NCBI RefSeq assembly: GCF_964355755.1
Contig: NC_092675.1
Coordinates: 27,568,412-27,632,411, forward strand
Origin: Antedon mediterranea
Taxonomy: Eukaryota > Echinodermata > Crinoidea > Comatulida > Antedonidae
Reading direction: 5' to 3'
DNA length: 64,000 bases
Position numbers and translations under genes: made by a program. Positions 47,151-58,345 of this stretch are shown here, in pieces. Below the pieces are notes generated by a model. It did no database searches. It was not told the origin of the DNA and saw nothing but the letters and a program-made list of their open reading frames with translations. Position 1 is the stretch's first letter. Every line of letters starts with the position of its first letter.

Positions 47151-50100
47151 CTACGTTAGCTGTGGAGTTTGTCCCCAGCTCCATTTCTGATATGGACCAC
47201 TAACGATACATTTCATCTCCGGTGCCGTGTTAAAAAGAGATTCTGTTGTTTGAGTATTTGCACGTTTCAATGGTATTTCTGGGACCTTTGCACTTGGGTT
47301 CTTTGAAGAATTGGAATCTTTTGCACTATTACCTGCCTTGCGACGACCTTTGGTTGGTGTTTCTTCACCAGCAAGTCGAGCTGCTTCCTCTTGTTCCTGA
47401 TGTCTAGCCATCATCTTGTCCTCATATTCCTTCATACCATGGTTTCTAACGTTCAAATGTTTATGTTGGTAAAACACCAGACTAATCCTTGATGGATGCT
47501 GCCTACAAGGTCGATGCAGTGCAGTTGTAGCGTGGAGTTCACGTTTCGCAACCTCGAACAGAACCGACCCATGAGTGAGCGCGACAGCTACTCCACCAAT
47601 AGTGGCATCTCTAAAACAATGTGCATTGCTAGTCGTGTATGTTTCATGATCCGACGTTGGTGGAGTGAGTGATTTTATGTCGTTCCCTGCTGGTTGATCT
47701 TGTGGTTTTAACTGGTGACCTGTTGGCATATGTTGCATTTGTGCAGCCATTTGTTGCCTGTGCAAATTAGCCTGTTGGTGATGTAAATTACCCTGCGAGG
47801 CATGTAAATTAGCTTGAGCAGGGTGCATTTGCATCTGATTAGCATGTAGTTGTCCAGGTGCGGATTCTGGAAACATTTGAATGTTTGTCCCCTGGCTATC
47901 TTGTCTAGATTCATTAACTTCTGGTCTTGCTAAATCCTGAGGGTAGAAGCCTGGAACACTGGAAGCATCTTTTGAGACATTTCCACCGGCACTTTGATTA
48001 GAACCTGGTCTTCCAGGACATTGATTTGCAGCTTGTCCTGGGAAATTATGTGGAGATGCCTGATTTCCAAACATTAGTCCACTGTTTTTAGGCGTATGAG
48101 TATTTAAGTCAACAGTCCCAGGCTTTGGAGTTGAAGCAGAAGTTGTACCTGAGTCTTGTGGTGATGCAGCATTTTTTGTCACTTTATCTTCAATTGGCGG
48201 TCGCCATATGCTCGAAGGATTTTGTTGTCCTAGTTGTTGCGACTGTAAACTTGGATCGACCGGTCCTCGTGCTCCAGGGCCAGCTTGATGCTGACCCGGA
48301 AGACCGAACCCGGAAACAACAGGTGCATGGAAACTTGCTGGTCCTCCTACGGGACGAGCACCATGCTCAATACTTGCAGCCCTATTCCAGTGATCGTGTC
48401 GTGTGAGATCAATTTGTGGAATAGGCTGTCCGTGTGGACCGTACATTGCACTTGGAGTATCTTGCCGATGTAACATTGCAGCACCCTGGAAATCTGATTG
48501 TGCCATTAGAGCATTTAAACGTCTCACATCGGGTTTCACATCTTCGAATTGAGGCCTAACATGTGACTGTGCATGCATAAAAGGATTCATGTGTACACCT
48601 GGTAGGTGGCCCTGAAACCTTTGATGTATACCATGCATGTTGGCTTCTGGATGTATCTTATCTTGGCCTAGCAGACCTGGTATTGGAAAGTACTGTGGAT
48701 AGGCTGGATACTGCGAGTACATTTCATATGGATATGCCATTCCTAAATGAGACTGTTGACCCATTATTCCAGGATGCATGCCATTCATGAGATGTATTCC
48801 AAGATTGTCTGTTTGTCGAGCCATCTGCCAATGATTGCGTTGATTGTAAGCCGAGACATTCGTCTCTTGCATATGTTTATTTGAGAGCTGGACACGATGC
48901 TGTGGACCGATTCTCTTAAACTCATCCTTTACGACAACTTCCGAAACTGTCTTTTTATTTGCTTCTTTAGCTTCGCTTTCAGCTGCAGCACTCTGTGCAC
49001 TTGCCTTGGCACGCTTACTCGGACTATCTGAGCTTGAATCTTTATTTCTTTTACCTCTGCCACGTGGAACAATTTGATCTTTTGGTTTTAAACGAACCTC
49101 TTTGCAGTAGTTTGTTAAAACTTCAATTGCGCCACTTTGAACTTTGGCACGTTGACCTTCCGGGTCACCATGTTCGTCAGTACTGTCTAGATAGTAGAGT
49201 GGGAGCACATGAAGTTGTTCATCACCGGGATCTGGTTTAATGTTTCTCACTTCTTCTTTCGTTAATGTTACAACCTAAAAAGAAAGACAACAATATAACA
49301 TTTTAAAGACTGAGAGAAAATCATGCAGAAAATAAATTAACTAATCAACCTAGTCGTCTGCTTGCTTATCATAATTAAAGACATCCTAACACTCTTGATA
49401 ATCGCGGAAAGACCTCTTTGCTAAGACAATTTCTCTAGATTGTTTCTGATATGGAAAAAATGACATTCCATATACCGTACATTTTTTATTTAGTTCTAGT
49501 AAGCCCTAGCATTTGATGCGTTTCATCAACACTTTGTCTGTCTTTGCCAGATCTGGAAAGGGCATAGCATCGTCTTCTTTTAATATAAATACAGATGCAC
49601 AAGATTGTTTTTAATAGCACCTTCTATAATAGTTAAGATGTATTTTTTCCCCAACTTTCTTAGTGCCTTTGTTGTGCTATGCCTTCATAATTTCTCTCGA
49701 TTTTTGGGACCTCTGTTATTTTAAACGTCTCAAAATGCAGTCAAGTAGAAGGTTTGTTAATTGACATGAACGTACCACTGTACAACCATTATTCATATTC
49801 TGTTGATCCCTGTGAGCATGTGCACAGAAGTCCATACATGTAGTAACGCCACCAAATGGTCGACTCGTACCATAACCTATTCTGCATTCATTTCCTTCTT
49901 TTTCAAAATGAACCTGAAACAAATACATACATAGTTGAAAAAATGTTTCCAATAGTTTTCATTTGTTTTTTTTATATTTCGAATCCATCTCAAACATCAT
50001 ACATAAAAACCGTCAAATAAAAAACAGTCAAATAAAATACAATAGAGAAAAAATATTTGATTGATGATAAATTCAGGACAACCTAATTGTACATGCCCTA

Positions 50101-53100
50101 TTGTACAATACATCAGTCTTTTGTATTTTAAAACTTATATAATATATTGTAATACTAATAAATTGTAATTTAGTAAAACATAAACAAAACATAAACCTGC
50201 ACAATACAGCTATGTTCAGAAAGTATAAATCCTTTAATATTTTAAGCCGATTTTCCACTAGGCGAATTTGTTTTGCTACCTTACCTGATGTTCATAAGAT
50301 GCTGGAGCCATCTGCTTGTACATGGGGCTTAAATATGTTGCTAGATTTTGAAGCTCAGTCTCAACAATTTCCTCCTAAAATTCAAAAGAGAAACAATATT
50401 TCTTTTTACAACACACAATTAATGCAAGGAACATCCAAATCAACGTTATTCTGATGCTTATGGTATCTTAGGTGAATATTACTAAAGCCAATTTCACAGT
50501 TTTCAAATGTTAAATGTATTTATTCTGGTGTGCAAGCTTAACTGAAAGCTGAGGTAATTCGGATTAGGCCCTCTACAAACCCACGGCAGCCAGCAGTGAA
50601 GGGCCTACCAGATCAGCACACCGAGAGACAATTCCCTACTCTTTTCAAATAGTGTACCAAGTTCTTCACTATATGTACACGGGAACAAAGCCTTTACATC
50701 CCATGCGAAGGACGAGGCAATGAGAGTAAAGCATCTTGCCTAAGGAACAATATTCTATTGTATTTAAATATATGTGAACTAACCTCTTGTGAGCCATCCA
50801 GTTTAAACTTTCTTGGTGTTTTACTTCTAGCAAACTTGCACCCATTGTAGTACATCAGCCACGAACAACCAAAGGAAAATGAAGCGCCAGAAGTCTCATC
50901 TTCCGTTCCTTGACATGCACAAGATTTTCTGAAAATTAAAACAAAATTTTGTTGTTACATATAATTCCAATTCTTAGATAGTAATGCATAGTATTTTATA
51001 CAATATTAACATTAGTTTAGGAAATTGTTTTGTGTTATAAACAATCCCGGCACCATAGACAGGATGAGTGTTCAATTCGTTTTAGTGTTATGTAGTTAAG
51101 CATTACCATAGTAAGTAATTTGTATATGTATTTCTAATATGTTAAGCGCCTTTGATCATATGTATTTTGAATTTTCATCCTTTCTTGTATTTGCATCCGA
51201 CCAGACAAACAAGTTTTCAAATGTTTGAATACAGATAAACAACTATTTTTTTTTCTGGTCAAAAGTTCTGGTAGAAAGAGCATTTAGAATAAAGAATTTT
51301 AATTTATCAAAAATGCTGTACTAACTCTTCATTTGTTCCGCAACGTCTGACTGTCGGCGATCCATGTTTTGGAAGAATTGTTGATAACATTGTATACAAA
51401 TTATCAGATACATTTTCTTGTACACCTTCCCATAATATAATTCCAATGATAATGAAAGCCGTTTCACATGAGTGACCAAAACGATGGCGAACTAACACCA
51501 GCATCTTCTCACTTTTACCTGATCGTCGGATTATCTAGAAATTAAATGTAAATCTATTATTGTTTGTCCTCAGTTAAGGGAGGATTAGGCCCTCTACGGA
51601 CCCACGGCTATCACAGTGTAACCATGTATGTATGTATGAAGACAGGACCAACAGCTTTACATCCCATAAGAAGGACGAGGCGGTAATGTAACTTGTCTAC
51701 AAGCAATATGGCAATGCCAACCAGTTCTCAAACCCATGCCTGTTCTAACATGTAAGTTTTATTTTCTATATTATGCCATAACCAATGTAAAGAGTCAATG
51801 TAGCAGAATAATTCAAATCAGGCAAGAGTAAAATTTAATCTTTTCTGATTAAACCACGTTGTCTGTTCTAATGCAACTAATTTCCATATTCACTGTCACT
51901 TTGTAAAGTAAGCTCATGTATCTTTTATTCATGAACACAATGCTGCCCTCTCATGTCGTAAATTACATGGAATGCTTTAACCTTCAACAGATAAAAACAC
52001 AATTTGAGGTTTGACTAATTTAGAATAGAAGATGATCCCTTGAGGATTTTGAGGTAAACCAATAGTAAATAGGTCAATCTATTAAGGGACGCACTTAAAA
52101 TACTGCACATTTTGAATAAACATAGTGAGTCAAACAATATTCATTCTATTCTACATTAGTTGTGTTAAAGAAACTTTAAAACTAAGATAATACTTAGTCC
52201 ATTAATATTATTTTTAATCATTTGTGGAAACTTACCCATTTTGCAATTGGACAACCTAACTCCGTCTTCCCTTCCTTACCAGAATAAACCAACTTTTCAA
52301 TACGCACAGCTGCACCAGACTCTCCATATCTGATGAAATAGATGACAGTTTAATGTTCATATTCGATAATATTATTGGAATTCCAATGTATTTATTAAAG
52401 TTATCAAACATTTATATAATTTAATGTTTAATATATTTCTGTGTGTCTACTGCAAATAAATAACTGGATAAATAGCATGAACTTTCCATTTTAATGGCAG
52501 CAAAATGAATGCCATTTACTGTCTTTACTGAAATATCATAAGGAGTTGTGAGATTCAATTCACACAATGATAAACCAGTGTTTGGGTAGGTGGATATGTT
52601 CTGTTTTTTACAGTACACGAAAATATAACATTGTACAGTAATCTTACCTTTCTTCCATCATTTTTCGTATTGCTTTTATTGATGGTCCAGCTCCAAGGTG
52701 TGTGTAATATGGTGCATCGTCTTTCTCAACCTCACCTGTAGGTAAAGTATAACATTTGTATGATATGGCATAACATTTGTATGATATGGCATAACATTTG
52801 TATGATATGGCATACAATCAGGGAGAACCAATCTAGAAATGACATTTGTTAACCAACTTGGACTCAATTCATGCATCACATACAGTTTTCTCTTTGCTGT
52901 GGGTGGAAGTTCTCCTAACTGGGAATAACTTTAGATTAAGTATCACAATTTGTTCTCATGACCTCAACTACTACTGTATTAGCCATAATAGTGTGTAAAA
53001 TGGTCATTCACCATTATTGTTGTAATCCATAAGTAATTAACACAATATCGTTACCATACATACCACAATTACAATCTGGAGGTAAGACCTTTGCATCCTC

Positions 53101-56100
53101 CTCCAATCGTTTTGTCATCTCCCAATGTTCATATTCTTGCTCCACAGTATCCGCTATACTTTTTCTTTTCTTTTTCTTCTCTTCTTCAACTTCCTCGGCA
53201 GCTTTTCCTTCTGATTTGTCTTCCTTAGTTTCTCCTTCCACCGTCGTTTTCTCCGGAGGCGGCGGCGACCGTGGGGGTGTATTGCATGGGTTCACAATGG
53301 TCACCATTTTACTTGGTCTTGTATTGAGTACTGGTGGTCCAAGAGGTGTAAGTAAGGGTTTTGGAGGATCCAACGTGTGCGCACTCTCAAGTTTCTTAGT
53401 CGGTCGTGGTTGCCTTAAACTATTTTTTAAAGCAATTTCTGCAGAAACGTGGTCTTTCGTTTTTTGTGGTTTTGTTATTGTTTTAGTTTCATTTGAACTG
53501 GATTGTCCATATGATTGCAAACTGTTTTCCTGCTGTGTTGAGCTGTTCAATTTAGGTGTTTCTGACCGTGATTTACTTTTAGATATTTTAGTTTTCGTCT
53601 GTTCAAGTTTTTCCACACTGCTTATTACTGTTGGTGTGTCCATAAAACCCATGTTGTTATTTGCCACAAATGGAGAAGCACTGCCCTTAGAAGAGGTCTG
53701 TAAAGACTGTTCAATAGGGACATTATTTGCATGCTGCTTTCCTGATTGTTCAGGGGTTGCAATTCTCATTGTCTGTTCAACTGCAGTTTTCTGTGCCTTT
53801 TTAGAATCCTTAGGATTCATTTCTTTTGATAACATTTCCATCGACATTATTGGGTTCATACCTCCGTTTGCGAATCTTTCATGAAACCGATTAATAAAAT
53901 TTGGTGGAAATTTTTTTGGATGACTAGGCAATTGATGCCTTTGTTCAGTATTCATATTTGGGGCACAATTCTGTTGAAGTATTTGATTGGAATTCGTATG
54001 GGGACTATGCATTCTGTAATTAGGGTCCATATGTGGTTGTTGGTATGGGTGAGGTCTATGGAGTTTCTGTTGGTATCTACTGGCTTGTGATGCATCCATG
54101 ACAACAGATGCTTGTTGGCCATTGGCCTGCCTGTGGTAGTTAGGATTTGCTAGTGTATTGTCTTTGCCCACATTCTGAGCATGTTGTTGAACAGCATTTG
54201 GATCAAACATATTCCACTGGTTGCCTTTTGCAGCAATGTTATGCGGGTCAATTTGGGGGTGCATCTGCGGCTGACTATGACTACTACCAGAGTCTGGACT
54301 TCCAACACTGGCTGTTTCACGTATGCCAGAATGTAACGACAAAAGTGATTGCGCAACGTCCATTGTCTTTGTAGGGGGTAGATTACTTGAAGTCTCTTTT
54401 TGGGGCACTGCTTCTAGCAACGCCTGTTGAGGCAAATAGCGCATATCAGTTTGTGGATTTGGTGTGGTACGCTCATTTGAATTTTGCATTAGTGCCACCT
54501 GGTTATGTAATTGATGGCCAGCCACCTGTGTACTTTGGTTAAAGCCTGGACTACCTGTAGTCCTAAAATCATTTCTTGCAGCAAATTCCTGTTGAAATAA
54601 ATGTTGGTAACTTCCTTTCATGTGAGGGTGGCCTTTAGCAGCCGCAAGATGTTGCACTCTAGCCTTTTCATCTTGAATGCTTTGGTAAGGGTCCCAGTAA
54701 TGTGGACTATGACCGTTGAGAAGCACACCAGGCTGCTGTTGAGATGCCTGTGGCGGAACTTGTGGATTCATCGTTGGTGATGTTGTAGTTGTTGTCGTAG
54801 ATGTTGCTGCTTCTGTTGATGTCTGGTTCTTGGCATTCTGAAATTACAATAAAATCATTGATTATTTGTATAAATACGTTATTATAAATCATAATAAAAT
54901 GTACTGTACAACTGGTATTACAAATGTTCTATAAATATGTAATGATGTAATAATTAAAATTAAAAACATAGGTGATCTGCTGTGTAAGGATCACCATATA
55001 CTGTACATATTAGAACTGAATTATGAAATTAAGCTTTAGAAAAAGTCAATCTGATGGTGTACAATACTGGTACAGATGGGACACTTGGAAATGAACAAGT
55101 AACAGTATAACACAAACTCTATAAATGGGGATTTGTCGATTCCGGTGTCCCCTTAATAGGGGTTCTAGCATAATACAATTATAATACAAGGGTACAGTTC
55201 AAATGATGACAAAAATGGAAATAAATTATGATTATTATTTATATACAGTATCTAACATTAGCAAATGATATGTCATGCAGCTGTTTATTTGTCTGTTTTC
55301 TGTTTAGAAGTTGGTATAAGACAAGTTCTTTTAATTCCTTGAAACAGTTCCTATTTACTGTAACAATTTAACTTATTGTAAATGTATGCTTGTTTTTTTT
55401 CCCTCTCTTTTTTCTTGGACTGTTTCAAATAAATGTTAATGAAATCTAACAATAAACAAATAACCAGAAAAGCCAATTACAAAATTGTCACTACACAGTA
55501 AATTGTATCATCTATCTAGTCAATACCAGTATCTGTCTGATCCAGGATGTTGGACTCTACCTTGTTTATGCTGTTGGTGAGTACAGTTGTTATAAAGTAT
55601 TTTAAGACTAATCAAATGTAATCAAAGTTTAACATGACTTGTCTGAAACGCATGTCTTAAATATGGCTAGCCAACATGAACTTAAGATCCTTATCAGATA
55701 TTTCTCATCAGTTAATCTTGCTAATGGCAAGCTGAAAAACTTGTAGCTGTCCGATTGTGTTATCTTAGCAGAATATCTATTAAAATGTTTATCATTTAAA
55801 ATCTGTATTCCATCAGGAGACTAGAGGTTACTAGCATAAACAGTAGGAAATGGCAGATTGCTGAATATACAGGAACCGAACAAAATGAACAATACAACTC
55901 ATTGTATTCAGATATTTATCAATCCAGATGTAAAATTAAAGCAAAACGTGCAACTATTTCATCAGGAGAATTATACTGCTGCGAAGTAAAGGTATGAAGT
56001 ACAGTAACGATACATTCAAAATATAAACTACATACACTTTCCAATGAAATGAACAAGGGGAATGTATTTTGTAAAGGTCTACTACAGTAGTTTGAAAAAT

Positions 56101-58345
56101 GTGATGTGCCCAAATATTGTAGTAATGTGACATCATCGTGTGCATAAATGGGCACATCATATTTGGTTGTCACATCAAGTTTAAGAGGTCACTTTGTTGG
56201 GTTCTGGGGGTGTCCCTTTTACTGTTTACAGACAGACTGTACAAAAACAAGCAAAACAAAATGCATTGAAAAGTGATTGGGGGAAAAACATTTTAACACT
56301 ACATTACAGTCAACCCCTATTAAGGGAACACCTCTATTAAGGGAAACTCTGTTGGGTCCCGATGACACAATGACAACTTTTTTTTTTTAATAAACAAATT
56401 TATTAAAAAAAAAAAATTAATAGTGACAAATTCAGGCTTTTGAAACCCCTGTAGCTAGATGACCTAGTCATGGCTGTTTTATCGCATTATTTACTACTAC
56501 TATTACAAACAACAGATGCAAACAAAAGTCTAGGTAAGATTCAACTGATAATGAATGCCAGGTAACCCAGTAATAATTCAAGTACGGTACGGTACGTACG
56601 TGAGTACTAAGGAATATTAAACATATCTACCACATGACAAGGTTAATACTAATTACTACATGTCAAATATTCCAAAATAGTCTCTCAGAACAAAGCCATG
56701 TAAAAATCCCACCCTATAGAAAATGGGTCAAATTTCAAAAACTGAAAATGGAACTTGGTTTATTCCCTATATAAAACTGCACGTACTGTACAGTATGCGA
56801 TTAAACATTGTTCATGTTTAGATCTACTGTAGAGAAATTGTCATAGTTACAAACAAACATAGGAGTTGAAAAAGAACAGAGAATTCATTGTATATAACAA
56901 TAGTTACATTCTGTAGCTACTCCCTTGAAATTAAGTTGAATAAATATTAAGGTGGTTAAAACTGGTTATTTACTATTTCCAGTTTTGCTACAGTACTTTA
57001 CACAGTAACAGTAAAAAGATTATTTCATTTATAATACATGGTTATAGGCTTATTGTAAGAAAACCGGTGAAAAGATTAAATATTGCATCTAATAAATCCT
57101 TGGCCCCACCTGATAAGCTCACTTTGGTACTACTACACTATGTTAGTTGTAAACTATTAAAGTCACACTAAAATAATATTTGCTGGTACACTGCAGTAGT
57201 ATTGCTAAATATATTTCACATCTTGGCCATCATACAGTATGTCATAATTAATTAGGTGATCATTTAGAATAAAATGATCACCTATTGTTATTGTATAAAA
57301 TCTTTATTATTATTTTTCTTTTTATTGTTTCTGTACACTATTTTGTGTAACAATTATCTCAAAAAGTTTAATGTCAATGATTACCAAAATTTCAGAATAT
57401 CTTTCAAATAATATAACTTAATCCTAATAAGCTTTCCAGCGTCATCACTCGTCCGTGATGTCATTTATACGCGATTTTGCGAACAACTAAGCGCTATAAG
57501 TGTATATGCATCATGTCATAGGATGGCGTACATCAACTTTTTACGATGGTATGTTAACGTACGTGCATGTTTAAAAAATGTTAATTTCATTAAATTTATG
57601 AAAATGATCACCTATAATTCGTCAAAGTGACGAATTAAATTCTAGTTACAAATTATTGTTATCACTGTTGTATGTTCACTTGTAAGAAATCAAGTTTCCA
57701 TCAAGAAAGAGACTTTTTTCTTTCATTGCATTGTTGTGTCAATCAGTAACTTTGGTCTTAGCAAATGACAAAGTCTAAAGAAGCAAATTTAATGTGTTCT
57801 TGAAGTTGGTACAGTATATGGTACTAAAGAAACGAGGGTACAAGTAAATGACTGTTTTGTCTATCTAGAATAAACAAGAAATATTTCTTACAAAAAACGC
57901 TGCTCGACATTTAAAAATTAATCATTGTTCTTTCTTCATATTAAATGATTAATTATTAAAAAGATGTCCTCTAATCGCAAAAATACATACAAATCAAAGA
58001 TAACATATTATTAGATATGTGTAAAAAAAGATGTATGATGTCAGAACGAGGAAAATGAGTACTGTACACAATACAGATATCACGTTTTAATTTAAGTTTG
58101 TCGTAATCTGCAATGCTGATCTAAAAATAACCCATTACAATATGCGAGAATCTAAATAAAATATAGCGAGTTCACCTTATCACAATTGAAATGAGGTCAA
58201 CGACTACCTCTGACCGATCGACCAATAAGACAATAGAACGCCAACACAAAAGCGTTAACACAATCCCCTACATAATAATGGACAATTCCAGAGAAAGGAC
58301 TTCCCTTTTGAATATTAATAAGGGATTCCCCTTACATACCAACAT
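47151..58345 (-). CDS. TET: TET methylcytosine dioxygenase, CXXC-less transcript
   Basis: Nine coding exons on the minus strand keep phase: 58340-58345 (ATG TTG), 53064-54837, 52648-52735, 52236-52329, 51326-51534, 50784-50928, 50285-50374, 49776-49913 and 47151-49274, giving 1555 residues. TET enzymes oxidise 5-methylcytosine to 5hmC, 5fC and 5caC with Fe(II) and 2-oxoglutarate in the nucleus. Residues 3-590 are Gln/His/Pro-rich and low complexity. The Cys-rich module starts at DCNCG and includes [40 protein letters not shown] and [18 protein letters not shown]. The double-stranded beta helix is split as usual: CAHAHRD gives the iron ligands H836 and D838; after a large low-complexity insert, THGS gives the third ligand H1416, and [13 protein letters not shown] gives R1444 for 2-oxoglutarate. 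All catalytic residues are intact. No CXXC zinc finger is visible upstream inside the window. The last exon holds insert plus C-half, as in vertebrates. Confidence 0.95.
50565..50750 (-). mobile_element. SINE-body fragment, copy 2 (TET intron)
   Basis: GATTAGGCCCTCTAC and CCCACGG are shared with 51585-51740; CCCTACTC, GTGTACCAAGTTCTT and GTACACGGG align with the body of the SINE at 42385-42690. The tRNA head is missing. Confidence 0.6.
51585..51745 (-). mobile_element. SINE-body fragment, copy 3 (TET intron)
   Basis: GGATTAGGCCCTCTACGGAC, then CCCACGG, GCTTTACATCCCATAAG and AAGGACGAGGC follow the same order as in 50565-50750. The centre is deleted and a GTAT simple repeat inserted. Confidence 0.6.
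52744..52815. repeat. 24-bp tandem repeat, three units, TET intron
   Basis: The unit ATAACATTTGTATGATATGGC is repeated three times with no visible change. Confidence 0.95.
56090..56195. mobile_element. CTCTGTCTACACTATCAAA-family MITE, copy D, partial
   Basis: GTAGTTTGAAAAATGTGATG, TGCCCAAATATTGTAGTAAT, GACATCATCGTGTGCATAAA and GTTGTCACATCAAGTTTAAG follow the family order; termini are lost. Confidence 0.85.
57301..57645 (+). mobile_element. short non-autonomous Helitron-like element
   Basis: The 3' end has a 9-base hairpin (AATTCGTCA-AAG-TGACGAATT, 57616-57636), then AAATT and CTAG, followed by host T, the standard Helitron terminus. A fitting 5' end is TCTTTATTATT at 57301, preceded by host A. 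That makes a 345-base element without coding capacity. The subterminal AAAATGATCACCTAT also occurs just outside the 5' end (57271-57285), so a second, older copy may adjoin. Confidence 0.6.

Larger units (their letters stand above)
54838..58339 (-). other. TET intron 1, 3.5 kb
   Basis: It separates the ATG-bearing exon from the first large exon. It contains MITE pieces (56090, 56309), the Helitron-like element (57301) and no further coding exon that I can recognise. GGTGTCCCCTTAATAGGGG at about 55137-55155 pairs with CCCCTATTAAGGGAACACC at 56314, so the two could be eroded ends of one pogo-like element about 1.2 kb long. Confidence 0.5.

Noticed and set aside
53216-53884. 222-codon plus-strand ORF
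   Set aside because: It is antisense to the TET low-complexity exon, without domain or splice support.
54707-54892. short minus-strand ORF at the TET exon 2 boundary
   Set aside because: It is in a different frame from TET and crosses the acceptor at 54838.
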